Below, one piece after another: positions 24,467 to 34,575 of a DNA stretch of 64,000 bases. Origin of the DNA: Methylobacteriaceae bacterium (GTDB lineage: Bacteria > Pseudomonadota > Alphaproteobacteria > Rhizobiales > Beijerinckiaceae); NCBI GenBank assembly GCA_020638195.1, contig JACKJC010000003.1:372001-436000 (forward strand). The letters run 5' to 3'. Each line of letters starts with the position of its first letter. Position 1 is the first letter of the stretch. A program made the translations under genes and the position numbers. The notes beneath the pieces are model-generated. The model did not search any database. It was not told the DNA's origin and saw only the letters and a list, made by a program, of their open reading frames with translations.

Positions 24467-24563
24467 GGCAGGTTCCCGATGTCATGTCGTCTGGGGGCGT
24501 TTGGGAAAGAAGTTGTTATGGAATCCGTGGCTAATGTGCCGTGTGCAGGGCTGCGTCGAAAGC

Positions 24564-25094
24564 ATGTCTTTGAGCGAGGATCATAACGCCGATTTCGAGA
24601 GCGCGGGCGCGGACTCGCTGGAGTCGCGCGCCATGGCGCTGGTCAATCCCGCGTCTGGCCTCGCCAATGATTTTCTCAACGTCTACAACGAGATATTGAT
24701 GTTGATCGAGCTCCTGCCGACCATGCCGGAGCTTGCCGACGACATCGCCGCCTGGCGGCCCGCCAGCTATCGCGCCTATTTCATGCAATCGCCGCTGCCC
24801 GGCAGCGACCAGGCATTGGCCGTCTATGCCGGTCTCGATCCGGGTTTTCGCGCTCTCTTCGAGGCCAACGTCGAGAAACTCGCCGAAAGCGGCGTCGATG
24901 CAGTGGACGCGATCTCGCGCGCGGTCGCGGCGGGCGCCGACGACTGCGGCGAGCAGATCGCGGCGGTCTGCGCGCAATCGGCCGCCCATATGCGCGGCCT
25001 GCTGCACGCCACCGAACTCCTGATCAATCATGGCCATCTGGTCGAGGGTCGCGAGCCTCAGGCGATCGCCAACGAATTGTTCTCCGCCGCCTGA
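24564..25094 (+). CDS. Conserved hypothetical protein, helical
   Basis: 176 residues from the ATG at 24564 (MSLSEDHNADFESAGADS). The sequence is mostly amphipathic helix: ANDFLNVYNEILMLIELLP, LADDIAAWRPASYRAYF, ALFEANVEKLAESGVDAVDA, and CAQSAAHMRGLLHATELLI. No signal, membrane segment or catalytic motif. I do not recognise a family. Divergent from the SRAP gene and convergent with the enoyl-CoA hydratase gene, 8 bp apart at the 3' ends. Confidence 0.7.
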   Translation: MSLSEDHNADFESAGADSLESRAMALVNPASGLANDFLNVYNEILMLIELLPTMPELADDIAAWRPASYRAYFMQSPLPGSDQALAVYAGLDPGFRALFEANVEKLAESGVDAVDAISRAVAAGADDCGEQIAAVCAQSAAHMRGLLHATELLINHGHLVEGREPQAIANELFSAA

Positions 25095-25102
25095 GCGGCG
25101 TC

Positions 25103-25852
25103 TCATCCCTTCGACTTGCTCAAGAACGCAGTGAAGGCCGCCTTCGCGTCGTCCGAACGCAGGGCCTCGCCAAAGGCGACCATCTCGCGTTCGATCGCCG
25201 CCTCGATCTCCTTGCGATCGCCGCGCATCAGGCGGCGGGCGGCGCGCATGGCCGCTGGCGGCTTGGCGGCGAGCTTCCGGGCGGCTTCCATCGCGGTGTC
25301 GCCGAGCGCTTCGGGCGCGACAATTCCATTGATGAGCCCGAGCTTTTCGGCCTCCTGCGGCCCGAAGGCCTCGGCGAGGAGGATATATTCGCTGGCCTTG
25401 GCCATGCCGAAGCGCGCCGGCGCGAGAATGGAGGAGGCGGCCTCGGGCACCAGACCGAGATCGAGAAAGGGCATGCGGAATTTCGCGGCCGGGGTCGCGT
25501 AGACGAGATCGCAATGGAACAGCAGCGTCGTACCGACGCCCACCGCCACGCCGTCGACGGCGGCGACGATCGGCGTCTCCAGCATCGCGATCTTCTTGAT
25601 GAAATAGGTCGCGCGCGGTTCGTCGCCGCGCGTCGCGGTGGCCAGAAAGTCCGCGAGATCGTTGCCGGCGGTGAACGAGCCGCCGGACCCCTCCAGCATA
25701 ACGGCGCGAATATCGTCGGAGGCGTCAGCGCGCTCGAGTGCGGCCGTCATGGCGTCGTACATCGGGCCGGTCAGCGCGTTCTTCTTCGCTGGCCGGTTCA
25801 TGGTGATCCGCATCACGCCGTCGGCGACGGCAACCTGAACCTCGTCTGTCAT
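25103..25852 (-). CDS. Enoyl-CoA hydratase/isomerase family protein
   Basis: 249 residues starting MTDEVQVAVADGVMRITMNR. Crotonase-fold signatures: NRPAKKNALTGPMYDAM, the oxyanion-hole region GSGGSFTAGNDLADF, and AAVDGVAVGVGTTLLFHCDL. A glutamate in LVPEAASS matches one of the usual catalytic acids; the second is not obvious, so it may be an isomerase (Eci-like). The frame stays open for 2 kb further upstream, antisense to sua5 and lysR, which I regard as a compositional artefact. Probably fatty acid or acyl-CoA degradation. Confidence 0.9.
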   Translation of the reverse strand: MTDEVQVAVADGVMRITMNRPAKKNALTGPMYDAMTAALERADASDDIRAVMLEGSGGSFTAGNDLADFLATATRGDEPRATYFIKKIAMLETPIVAAVDGVAVGVGTTLLFHCDLVYATPAAKFRMPFLDLGLVPEAASSILAPARFGMAKASEYILLAEAFGPQEAEKLGLINGIVAPEALGDTAMEAARKLAAKPPAAMRAARRLMRGDRKEIEAAIEREMVAFGEALRSDDAKAAFTAFLSKSKG

Positions 25853-26005
25853 CTTCGCTCCCCGGATCGCGCGTCCGCGCGCAAATTCTCGTCCACAGGC
25901 ATGTCGGCGGCCGACGCGATATGCAATAGCTCGCCCGCGCCCCGCCTCCCAGAAGGTCGCCGGGTCGTTCATGAGTAAACCAGATCGCCGGACCGTCAAA
26001 GCGCC

Positions 26006-26986
26006 TTGCCCTCTCCAGTCGACAAGCCAACGCGCATTCTCGCGCCCAATTCCGAGGGCATTGCGGAAGCTGCGCGAATCCTGCGCGATGGCGGCCTCGT
26101 CGCCTTCGCGACGGAGACGGTCTACGGGCTCGGCGCCGATGCGACCTCGCCCGAGGCGGTCGCAAGAATCTACGCGGCCAAGGGGCGCCCGGCCTTCAAC
26201 CCGTTGATCGCGCATGTCACGGGCCTCGAGGCCGCGCGGCGCGAGGGGCGGTTCTCGAATATCGCGGAAAAGCTGGCGAAGACCTTCTGGCCCGGGCCGC
26301 TGACCCTCGTCGTCCCCGTGGCCGAAGGCGGAAGCGTCTGCGAGCTGGCGCGCGCCGGTCTGGCGTCCGTCGCCCTGCGCGCGCCCGACCATGCGATCGC
26401 GCGGGCGATGCTTGCCGCCGCCGGCAGGCCGATCGCGGCGCCCTCGGCCAATCTTTCGGGCCGGGTTAGTCCAGTCACGGCGGCGCATGTCCTGGAAGAT
26501 CTCGCGGGCCGCGTCGACGCCGTGCTCGACGCCGGCCCCACCTCGGTCGGGCTGGAATCGACCATAGTCGCCTGTCTCGCCGGTCCGCCGGTCCTTCTGC
26601 GGCCGGGCGGCGTGTCGCGTGAAAAGATCGAGGCGTTGGTCGGCTCGCTGTCGACGCCGGTCGCGGGCAAGGTCGAGGCGCCGGGCATGCTCGCCTCGCA
26701 TTACGCGCCGCGCGCCAGACTGAGGCTCGATGCGCGCGAATTGCGGCAGGGCGAGGCGGGGCTGGACTTCGCCGGGCGCTTCGGCGCCAGCTCGGGCGCG
26801 GCCGTACTCGATCTTTCGGCGCGCGGCGATCTGGTCGAGGCTGCCTCGCGCCTCTATTTCTGCCTGCGCGAGCTTGATGCGACGGGCGCGGAAGCGATTG
26901 CCGTGGCGCCCATTCCCGCCGACAATATCGGCGAGGCGATCCGGGACCGACTGGCGCGCGCCGCGGCGCCGCGCGACGGCAAATAG
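26006..26986 (+). CDS. Threonylcarbamoyl-AMP synthase (Sua5 type)
   Basis: 326 residues. The YrdC domain (about 10-205) shows LRDGGLVAFATETVYGLGAD, ARIYAAKGRPAFNPLIAHV and LAAPSANLSGR-type sequence; a C-terminal Sua5 domain (about 225-320) begins after the linker APGMLASHYAPRARL. Sua5/TsaC makes threonylcarbamoyl-AMP from threonine, bicarbonate and ATP for the t6A37 modification of ANN-decoding tRNAs. Followed by the LysR gene after 30 bp on the same strand. Confidence 0.95.
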   Translation: MPSPVDKPTRILAPNSEGIAEAARILRDGGLVAFATETVYGLGADATSPEAVARIYAAKGRPAFNPLIAHVTGLEAARREGRFSNIAEKLAKTFWPGPLTLVVPVAEGGSVCELARAGLASVALRAPDHAIARAMLAAAGRPIAAPSANLSGRVSPVTAAHVLEDLAGRVDAVLDAGPTSVGLESTIVACLAGPPVLLRPGGVSREKIEALVGSLSTPVAGKVEAPGMLASHYAPRARLRLDARELRQGEAGLDFAGRFGASSGAAVLDLSARGDLVEAASRLYFCLRELDATGAEAIAVAPIPADNIGEAIRDRLARAAAPRDGK

Positions 26987-27016
26987 CCGGGACAGATTCG
27001 CGGAGGCGGCAGGATC

Positions 27017-27892
27017 ATGAACTGGGACGATTTCCGCTTGGTGCGCGCGATCGCGGAGGCCCGCTCGCTCGTCGGCGCGGCGGACGCGCTCGGCCTCAAT
27101 CATTCGACCGTGTTCCGTCGCCTCGGTCAGATCGAGGCAGACCTCGGCCGTCCCTTGTTCGAGCGCTCGCGCGCGGGCTATGCGCCGACCGGCGCCGGCG
27201 AGGAGATGATCTCGCTCGCCAACCGCATGTCGGACGGCGTCGTCGAATTCGAGCGTCGCCTCGCCGGCCAGGACGAGCGCCCGCGCGGCGAACTGCGCGT
27301 CACCACCACGGATTCCATGTTCGCCTCGCTGCTCGCGCCGATGTTCGCGACTTTCCGCGAAGCCTATCCGGAAATCCGGGTGGACGTGATCGCTTCCAAC
27401 GCCTCGCTCAACCTGTCGCGGCGCGACGCCGACGTCGCGATCCGCGCGACGTCGGAGCCGCCGGACACGCTCGTCGGCCGCAAGGTCGGGATGATGGCCT
27501 GGGGCGTCTATGCGAAGAAGGATTCCGATCTCGCGCGCTGCGATCCGGTCGGGCCAGACGCCTTCTACATCGGCTTCGGCCCGCCGATGGAGGAGATCGA
27601 GCCCGCACTCTGGATCGCGCGCAACGTGCCGGCGGCGCGCGTTGTCGCCCGCGTCAACACGATGCATATCGCTGCGCTGGGCGCGGCGGCGGGTCTCGGC
27701 CTCGCCGTGCTGCCGCGCGTGGTGGGCGACGGCATGCCGGAGCTGATCCGCGTCAACGCCAAGCCGCCGGCGCCCAACGCCGTCTGGCTGCTGACACACG
27801 CCGACCTCAAGGGCGCGGCGCGCGTGCGCGCCTTCATGGACCACGCCTGGAATTATCTGTCGAAGGAAAAGGGCCGGCTGGCGGGAGAATGA
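27017..27892 (+). CDS. LysR-family transcriptional regulator
   Basis: 291 residues. The N-terminal winged helix-turn-helix is MNWDDFRLVRAIAEARSLV, ADALGLNHSTVFRRLGQIE, followed by GRPLFERSRAGYAPTGAGEE; then a substrate-binding domain beginning LRVTTTDSMFASLLAP. The NWDD(F)R start is common in alphaproteobacterial LTTRs of the LrhA/GcvA-like groups. Its effector and targets are unknown; the divergent-gene rule does not help, because it lies 30 bp behind sua5 in the same direction. A perfect stem-loop overlaps its stop codon. Confidence 0.94.
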   Translation: MNWDDFRLVRAIAEARSLVGAADALGLNHSTVFRRLGQIEADLGRPLFERSRAGYAPTGAGEEMISLANRMSDGVVEFERRLAGQDERPRGELRVTTTDSMFASLLAPMFATFREAYPEIRVDVIASNASLNLSRRDADVAIRATSEPPDTLVGRKVGMMAWGVYAKKDSDLARCDPVGPDAFYIGFGPPMEEIEPALWIARNVPAARVVARVNTMHIAALGAAAGLGLAVLPRVVGDGMPELIRVNAKPPAPNAVWLLTHADLKGAARVRAFMDHAWNYLSKEKGRLAGE

Positions 27893-27900
27893 TCTCCCGC
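27881..27900. terminator. Stem-loop between convergent lysR and greA/B genes
   Basis: GCGGGAGA and TCTCCCGC form a perfect 8 bp stem with the loop ATGA, which contains the lysR stop codon. The Gre gene ends 13 bp further on the other strand. No strong T run, so a bidirectional barrier is likely but not proven. Confidence 0.5.
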
Positions 27901-27913
27901 CCGATTTACGCTC

Positions 27914-28381
27914 TTACGAGATCGCGACGATCTCGGCCTTCTCGTGCTTGACCTCGACCTTGTCGCCGACTTCCTTGCCGAGCAGCGCCATCGCGAGCGG
28001 CGCGACATGTGGGATCAAGCCCTTGGCGGGATCCGCCTCGTCCTCGCCGACGAGCTTGAAGCTTTCCTTCTTCCCCTTCGCCGTCTTGACCGTGACCGTA
28101 TGGCCGAAGCGCACCTCGCCCTTGTCGGCGATGGGATGCACGAGCTCGGCATTGGCGCGGCGCGCGCTCCAGTAGTTCAGGTCGCGCGCGGCCATGGCGA
28201 TCGCCCGGCGGTTGCGGTCATGCTCGGCCTTGGCAAGAGCGACGCGCGCCGCCTCCAGCTCATGCTCGATCTGCGCCAGGCCTTCTGGCGTCACCAGATT
28301 GCGATGCGGGCTGACGGGGCGTTCGCCGATGTCCTCGATGGATTCGGTGTCGTCGTTTTCGCGTGTGAATGCGCTGCTCAT
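27914..28381 (-). CDS. GreA/GreB-family transcription elongation factor
   Basis: 155 residues from the ATG at 28381 (MSSAFTREND). The N-terminal coiled-coil half is SPHRNLVTPEGLAQIEHELE through ARDLNYWSARRANAELV, and the C-terminal FKBP-like half holds GHTVTVKTAKGKKESFKLVG and SPLG-like LAMALLGKEVGDKVEV. Gre factors rescue backtracked RNA polymerase by stimulating transcript cleavage. The MSSAF start and the segment RPVSPHRNLVTPEG favour the GreB-like branch. The frame runs upstream to 28534 without homology. Confidence 0.88.
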   Translation of the reverse strand: MSSAFTRENDDTESIEDIGERPVSPHRNLVTPEGLAQIEHELEAARVALAKAEHDRNRRAIAMAARDLNYWSARRANAELVHPIADKGEVRFGHTVTVKTAKGKKESFKLVGEDEADPAKGLIPHVAPLAMALLGKEVGDKVEVKHEKAEIVAIS

Positions 28382-28505
28382 CGCTCCCTGCCTTGATCGC
28401 GTTGTCCGGGAAAGCTTCCTTCTTCGTATGTGGCCCTGTCCTTGATCCAAATCTAGGCCGGCCCGAGGCGATTTACGTTCGCGCCGCCGGACCGACCCCG
28501 AATGG

Positions 28506-29492
<987 letters not shown>

Positions 29493-29550
29493 GAGTTTTC
29501 CTCTCCCGTCGTGGGGCTGAATTGCTTGGTCTGGAGTCCTAGACGCGAAA

Positions 29551-30792
29551 TCAGGCCGCCACAACCTTCGGCTCGGCGGGCTTTTCCTCGATCGGCAGGT
29601 TGATCAACGCGGACGCCACGCCGAAGAAGATCGAGAGCATCCAGACCCAGTTGTAGGAGCCGGTCGCCTCGTAGATCGTGCCGCCGAGCAGCGCGCCCAA
29701 AAAGCCGCCGATCTGGTGGCTGACGAAGGTGAAGCCATAGAGCATCGCGAAATTGCGCTGGCCGAACATCACGCCGACCAACGAGGAGGTCGGCGGTACG
29801 GTCGAAAGCCAGAGCAGCCCCGTGACCGCGCCGAAAATCATCGCGGAAACAGGCGTCGCCGGGACCAGCAGAAACACCAGAGTCGTCATCGCGCGTGAAA
29901 AATAGATGAAGGCAAGGATGTAGCGGCGCGGCATGCGCGTACCGAACCAGCCCGACGCCAGCGAGCCCACCATGTTGAAGATGCCGATCATCGCGAAGGC
30001 CCAGCCGCCGACGCGCGGATCGAGGCCCTTGTCGGTGAGGTAGATCTGGAAATGCGTGGTGATGAAGGCGAGCTGGAAGCCGCATGTGAAATAGCCCGTC
30101 ACAAGAAGCACGTAAGACTTGTGCATGAAGGCCTGACGGATCGCTTCGCCGATCGTCGGCGCGGGCCCGGCGTCAGCGGCTTTCGCGCTCGCCGGTTCGC
30201 GGGGATAGGCGAGAAAGAACGAGAGCGGCACGATCGCCATCATCATCGCCGCGAAGATGAAGGACGTGTTGCGCCAGTCGAAGTTCTGGATGAGCGCGAC
30301 CGCGAGCGGCGCGAACAGGAATTGCCCGAGCGAGCCCGCCGCCGTGCCGAAGCCGAAGGCCATCGAGCGGCGGTTTTCCGGCACGAGCCGGCCGAAGGCG
30401 CCGAGGATGAGATTGAACGAGGCGCCCGAGAGGCCGAAGCCGATCAGCACGCCGGCCGACAGGCCGAACACGAGCGGCGTCGTCGACAGGCCCATGATGA
30501 CGAGGCCAGCCGCATAGAGCAGCGCGCCGACGATCAGCACGCGCGGCGCGCCGAACCGGTCGGCGAAGCCGCCGGCCAGCGGCTGGCCGAGGCCCCACAT
30601 CAGGTTCTGCAGGGCGATGGCGATCGAGAAGACGTCGCGCGTCCAGTTGTTGTCGACCAGCACGTCGCGCTGGAATGCGCCGATCGCCGAGCGCGGCCCG
30701 AAGCTCAGGATGGCGATGGCGCAGCCCGCCGCGATGATGAGTTCGACCGGGAGGCGGCGTGGGGCGTGGGCCGCGGAAGCGGAATTTGGCAT
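29551..30792 (-). CDS. MFS transporter
   Basis: 413 residues with about 12 membrane helices. Helix 2-3 loop motif GGFADRFGAPRVLIVGALLY is the MFS motif A. The N-terminal half also shows FGPRSAIGAFQRDVL and LQNLMWGLGQPLAGGF, seen in oxalate/formate antiporter-like and monocarboxylate-type MFS carriers. AAGGAAA precedes the ATG at 30792. Substrate unknown; proximity to an acrylyl-CoA reductase-like gene hints at an organic acid but proves nothing. Confidence 0.88.
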   Translation of the reverse strand: MPNSASAAHAPRRLPVELIIAAGCAIAILSFGPRSAIGAFQRDVLVDNNWTRDVFSIAIALQNLMWGLGQPLAGGFADRFGAPRVLIVGALLYAAGLVIMGLSTTPLVFGLSAGVLIGFGLSGASFNLILGAFGRLVPENRRSMAFGFGTAAGSLGQFLFAPLAVALIQNFDWRNTSFIFAAMMMAIVPLSFFLAYPREPASAKAADAGPAPTIGEAIRQAFMHKSYVLLVTGYFTCGFQLAFITTHFQIYLTDKGLDPRVGGWAFAMIGIFNMVGSLASGWFGTRMPRRYILAFIYFSRAMTTLVFLLVPATPVSAMIFGAVTGLLWLSTVPPTSSLVGVMFGQRNFAMLYGFTFVSHQIGGFLGALLGGTIYEATGSYNWVWMLSIFFGVASALINLPIEEKPAEPKVVAA

Positions 30793-30893
30793 GACGTTTC
30801 CTTGGGGGGCGCGCGAACCTAGTCGAAAGCGTCAGGTGAGGCTATTGCGCGGAGCGCGGCCAGCCGATGCGTCGGGCGCGGGGCGTGGCGTGA

Positions 30894-31043
30894 ACTATCT
30901 CCCCTTCATGGGGAGGTCGCTCATCCGCGAAGCGGATGAGCGGCTGGAGCCCAAACGAACCGGGCGCATTTTGGGCATTCGGGCAGCGGCTCGAACCCCA
31001 CCCGCGATGCTGCGCATCGCGACCTCCCCATAAAGGAGAGGTA
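30894..31043. repeat. Imperfect inverted-repeat element (dispersed palindrome family A)
   Basis: About 150 bp with similar ends in inverted orientation: TCTCCCCTTCATGGGGAGGT at the left and, read on the other strand, TCTCCTTTATGGGGAGGT at the right. Inside are hairpins around CATCCGCGAAGCGGATG and GCGATGCTGCGCATCGC plus a GGGTGGGGTTCGAGCC stretch, shared with the copy in the glycosylase gene. No coding content. It lies between the MFS gene start and the ETF-QO gene end. Confidence 0.75.
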
Positions 31044-31059
31044 GGGCGCCGCCTCGTCC

Positions 31060-32736
31060 TCACATATTCGCGTAGTTCGGACCGCCGCCGCCCTCCGGGC
31101 ACGTCCAGTTGATGTTCTGGCTCGGGTCCTTGATGTCGCAGGTCTTGCAGTGCACGCAGTTCTGCGCGTTGATCACGAACTTCGGATCGCGCTTGTTGAC
31201 CTCGTCCTGATAGACGACCTCGTAGACGCCGGCCGGGCAGTAGAGCCGCGCCGGCTCGCCATATTCCGGCAGGTTCTTGGCGATCGGGATCGAGGGGTCC
31301 TTCAGCTTCAGGTGAACCGGCTGATCCTCCTCGTGGTTGGTGTTCGAGAGGAACACCGAGGACAGCTTGTCGAAGGTCAGTTTGCCGTCGGGCTTGGGAT
31401 AGACGATCGGCTTTACCTCGCTGATGTGCTTCAGCGTCGCATAGTCGGGCTTGCCGTGCTTCAGCGTGCCGAAGAAGGAGAAGCCGAACAACTCGTTCGT
31501 CCACATGTCGAGCCCGCCGAGGCCGACGCCGATCGCGGTTCCGAATTTCGACCACAGGGGCTTCACGTTGCGGACCTTCTTCAGGTCCTTGCCAATGTCG
31601 CCTGCGCGCCACTCATTCTCGATCTCGACGACCTCGTCGTGAGACCGGCCCGCTTCCAGCGCCGGCGCCAGTTTCTCGGCCGCGAGAATGCCCGACAGCA
31701 TGGCGTTGTGCGAACCCTTGATGCGCGGCACGTTGACGAAGCCCGCCGCGCAGCCGATCAGCGCGCCGCCGGGGAAAGTCAGCTTCGGCACCGACTGGTA
31801 GCCGCCTTCCGTGATCGCGCGCGCGCCATAGGCGATGCGCTTGCCGCCCGACAGCGTCTCGGCCGCGACGGGATGCGTCTTGAAGCGCTGGAATTCGTCG
31901 AAGGGCGAGAGCGTCGGGTTGTCGTAGTTGAGATGCACGACAAAGCCGACAACGACCTGATTGTCCTCGATGTGATAGAGGAACGAGCCGCCGCCGGTGT
32001 TCATGTTGAGCGGCCAGCCGAACGTGTGCTGGATCGCGCCCGGCCGGTGCTTGGCCGGGTCGACCTGCCAGAGCTCCTTGATGCCGATGCCGTATTTCTG
32101 GAAGTCGCGGCCTTCCGTCAGGCCGAATTTCGTCAGCAGCCCCTTGGTCAGCGAGCCGCGCGCGCCTTCGGCGAACAGCGTGTAGCGGCCGCGCAGCTCC
32201 ATGCCGCGCGTGAAGGACGCCTTGACCTCGCCTTCGCGGCCCACGCCCATGTCGCCGGTCGCGATGCCCACGACCGCGCCCTTGTCGTCGTAGAGGACCT
32301 CGGACGCCGCGAAGCCCGGATAGATTTCGACGCCGAGCGCTTCCGCGCGGCCGGCGAGCCAGCGGCAGACATTGCCGAGCGAGCCGACATATTTGCCGTG
32401 ATTGTCGAGCAGCTTCGGCATGGCGAAATTCGGCAGGCGCAGCGCGCCCTTCGGACCGAGGAAAAAGAACTTGTCCTCGTGCACTTCCACGGTCAGCGGC
32501 CGGTCGTCTTCCTTGCGCCAGTCGGGGAAGAGCCTGTCGAGGCCGATCGGATCGACCACGACGCCCGAAAGAATATGCGCGCCGACCTCGGAGCCCTTTT
32601 CGACGACGACGACAGTCGTATCGGGAGACAGCTGCTTCAGGCGGATCGCCGCTGCAAGGCCCGCCGGTCCCGCGCCCACGATCACGACGTCATATTCCAT
32701 CGCTTCGCGTGCGGGCAATTCCTGAGCCTCGGCCAT
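31060..32736 (-). CDS. Electron transfer flavoprotein-ubiquinone oxidoreductase
   Basis: 558 residues. Passes electrons from reduced ETF (fatty acid and amino acid oxidation) to ubiquinone in the membrane. FAD-binding VVIVGAGPAGLAAAIRLKQ at 15-33; a membrane-surface ubiquinone region follows; the C-terminal 4Fe-4S cluster is bound by C527, C530, C533 and C546. Ends PNYANM as in mitochondrial and bacterial homologues. GAGAGGA precedes the ATG. ETF subunits themselves are outside the window. Confidence 0.96.
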   Translation of the reverse strand: MAEAQELPAREAMEYDVVIVGAGPAGLAAAIRLKQLSPDTTVVVVEKGSEVGAHILSGVVVDPIGLDRLFPDWRKEDDRPLTVEVHEDKFFFLGPKGALRLPNFAMPKLLDNHGKYVGSLGNVCRWLAGRAEALGVEIYPGFAASEVLYDDKGAVVGIATGDMGVGREGEVKASFTRGMELRGRYTLFAEGARGSLTKGLLTKFGLTEGRDFQKYGIGIKELWQVDPAKHRPGAIQHTFGWPLNMNTGGGSFLYHIEDNQVVVGFVVHLNYDNPTLSPFDEFQRFKTHPVAAETLSGGKRIAYGARAITEGGYQSVPKLTFPGGALIGCAAGFVNVPRIKGSHNAMLSGILAAEKLAPALEAGRSHDEVVEIENEWRAGDIGKDLKKVRNVKPLWSKFGTAIGVGLGGLDMWTNELFGFSFFGTLKHGKPDYATLKHISEVKPIVYPKPDGKLTFDKLSSVFLSNTNHEEDQPVHLKLKDPSIPIAKNLPEYGEPARLYCPAGVYEVVYQDEVNKRDPKFVINAQNCVHCKTCDIKDPSQNINWTCPEGGGGPNYANM

Positions 32737-32919
32737 GACGTTCCTCTCGTCTTTCGCAGGTTCGGACGCCGTATTAGTTTATATGTAAACCGTACGCAAG
32801 CCCGGTATCGAAGGCCCATGGATAGCAAGCCACGCGCTCCGGGGAAATGGCAAGCGCGCTTCCGCCGTGCGATATTGCGTCATCGCGCGGCGAAAATCGC
32901 GCGTGGACGAGGAATTTCC

Positions 32920-33450
32920 ATGAGTCTGCTCTTCGGAAGCATCTGCCAGAACGGCTATGTCGTGCGCGACATCGAGGCCGCGCTCCGCTTCTGGACGCAG
33001 ACACTGAAGGTCGGGCCGTTCTTCTACATCGAGCGGGTGAAGACCGACTGGTTCCGCTATCGCGGGCGCGAATCTCCCGTCGAGCTTTCGATCGCGCTCG
33101 CCAATTCCGGCGACCTGCAGATCGAGCTGATCCAGCAACGCAACGATGCGCCGTCCATGTATCTCGATTTTCTGCGCGATCATGGCGAGGGACTGCAGCA
33201 CATGTCCTGCTGGAGCCACGACTATCAGGCGCTCTACGACAACGCGCTGTCGTCCGGCTTTACCATCGGCCACGAGGGCCAGATCGGCGGGCCGCAGGGT
33301 CGCTTCGCCTATTTCGAAACGACGGGCCACGCCGGAACCGTGATCGAGATTTCCGACATCAGCGGGGCCAAGGGCAAGTTCTTCGAACACATCCGCAAGG
33401 TCGCGGCGACCTGGGACGGCAGCGATCCCGTGCGGATCGTGCGGCCGTAA
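32920..33450 (+). CDS. VOC-family (glyoxalase-fold) protein
   Basis: 176 residues from the ATG at 32920, with GACGAGG upstream. A vicinal oxygen chelate domain: NGYVVRDIEAALRFWTQTLK, then LQIELIQQRNDAPSMY, HGEGLQHMSCWSHDY, and the final YFETTGHAGTVIEISD. Metal-type residues H (QHMSC) and E (IEISD) are visible. The length and the LQIELIQQ pattern resemble methylmalonyl-CoA epimerase-like or dioxygenase-like VOC proteins; the substrate is unknown. It is divergent from the ETF-QO gene across a 183 bp gap. Confidence 0.88.
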   Translation: MSLLFGSICQNGYVVRDIEAALRFWTQTLKVGPFFYIERVKTDWFRYRGRESPVELSIALANSGDLQIELIQQRNDAPSMYLDFLRDHGEGLQHMSCWSHDYQALYDNALSSGFTIGHEGQIGGPQGRFAYFETTGHAGTVIEISDISGAKGKFFEHIRKVAATWDGSDPVRIVRP

Positions 33451-33506
33451 GGCGCCGGGCGTCGGCGGGGGAGGTTGGCGCCGGATGGCCGAGGTGGGCG
33501 GGGACC

Positions 33507-33625
33507 GTCATTGCGAGGAGCGTAGCGACGAAGCAATCCATCCACCGGGAGGCGCCGGATTGGCAAGGCGCTGGCCGCTCGATCGGCGCCCGGTGGCTGG
33601 ATTGCTTCGCTGCGCTCGCAATGAC
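33507..33625. repeat. Palindromic intergenic repeat (family B), copy 1
   Basis: The left arm GTCATTGCGAGGAGCGTAGC and its continuation GACGAAGCAATCCA pair with TGGATTGCTTCGCTGCGCTC followed by GCAATGAC at the right end. Nested inside, CCACCGGGAGGCGCC pairs with GGCGCCCGGTGG. The whole 119 bp can fold into one long hairpin. A second, shorter copy is at 44954-45032. No coding content; it sits between the VOC gene and ispE, which are convergent. Confidence 0.9.
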
Positions 33626-33699
33626 GGGGCGCGGTCGATAACGGCCCTGTGGCTATGTCGCGCGCCTTGCCCGGATGCGCTCGGGCCGCGAGCGGCGCC

Positions 33700-34575
33700 T
33701 CACCGCAACAGCGTCGCCTTCGCCCACCAGTTCGGATGATCGCGCCGGATCACGCGCGCCGCGCGCGTGGCGTGATGGCGATTGTCGAACAGCGCGAAAC
33801 AGGTCGCGCCCGAGCCCGACATGCGCGCGAGCTTCGCGCCGCGCGCCGCGCCCAGCACCGCGAGAACGGAAACGATCTCGCGCGCGATGACGCCGGCGGG
33901 ATCCTCAAGATCGTTGCGGCCTTTCTTCAGCGTGGACATCAGCGCATCGGCGCCCATGCCGGTCTCGATGACAGGATGCTTGCCAAAGCCGTAGGAATCG
34001 CCGGGCCGCAGTCCGAGTTCGGAAAAGACCTTGCGCGTCTCGACGGGAACACGCGGATTGACCAGCACGGCGGGGATTGCGGGCAGGTCGAGCTTCGGCC
34101 CGAGGTTTTCGCCGGCGCCCATCATCATCCGCGCGGCGGGGTCGAGGCAGACCGGCACGTCCGCGCCTGTTGCGCGCGCCGCTTCCATGAGGCGCGTATC
34201 GTCGGGCGCAATGTCGTTCGCTCGCGCGAGCAGCCGCAGCGCCGCGGCGGCGTCCGACGAGCCGCCGCCGATGCCCGCGGCGACCGGCAGATATTTGGTC
34301 AGCGCGAATGCGCCGACCTTCAAGCCCTCGACACGTGCGCGAAGATTGCGCGCTGCGCGCAGTACGAGATTGTCGTCGCCGCCGCCGGCGGCTTCCGCCG
34401 TCGGCCCGTCGACGGTCAACGCGAGCGCTTCGCCCGGCGTCAGGGTCAGATGATCGCAGACGCGCGCGAAGGCGACGAGGCTCTGCAACTCGTGATAGCC
34501 GTCGTCGCGACGACCCAGAACGTGCAGCGTCAGATTGATCTTGGCCGGCGCGCGCGCCTTCATCACATCGGTCAC
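33700..34575 (-). CDS. ispE: 4-diphosphocytidyl-2-C-methyl-D-erythritol kinase
   Basis: 291 residues. GHMP kinase of the MEP pathway, phosphorylating CDP-ME with ATP. N-terminal APAKINLTLHVLGRRDDGYHE carries the catalytic lysine, and PVAAGIGGGSSDAAAALR is the GHMP ATP-binding loop. Its ATG overlaps the stop of the PaiB-like gene (ATGA, 34572-34575), and the TPR gene lies upstream, so it is the last gene of a three-gene operon. Together with dxs at 18380 it supplies isoprenoid precursors. Confidence 0.96.
   Translation of the reverse strand: MTDVMKARAPAKINLTLHVLGRRDDGYHELQSLVAFARVCDHLTLTPGEALALTVDGPTAEAAGGGDDNLVLRAARNLRARVEGLKVGAFALTKYLPVAAGIGGGSSDAAAALRLLARANDIAPDDTRLMEAARATGADVPVCLDPAARMMMGAGENLGPKLDLPAIPAVLVNPRVPVETRKVFSELGLRPGDSYGFGKHPVIETGMGADALMSTLKKGRNDLEDPAGVIAREIVSVLAVLGAARGAKLARMSGSGATCFALFDNRHHATRAARVIRRDHPNWWAKATLLR

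Noticed and set aside
25853..27844. Upstream extension of the enoyl-CoA hydratase frame
   Set aside because: Antisense to sua5 and lysR; family homology starts at the ATG at 25852.
31150..32919. Open frame opposite the ETF-QO gene, continuous with the VOC gene frame
   Set aside because: Homology begins only at the VOC start at 32920; the rest is antisense to ETF-QO.
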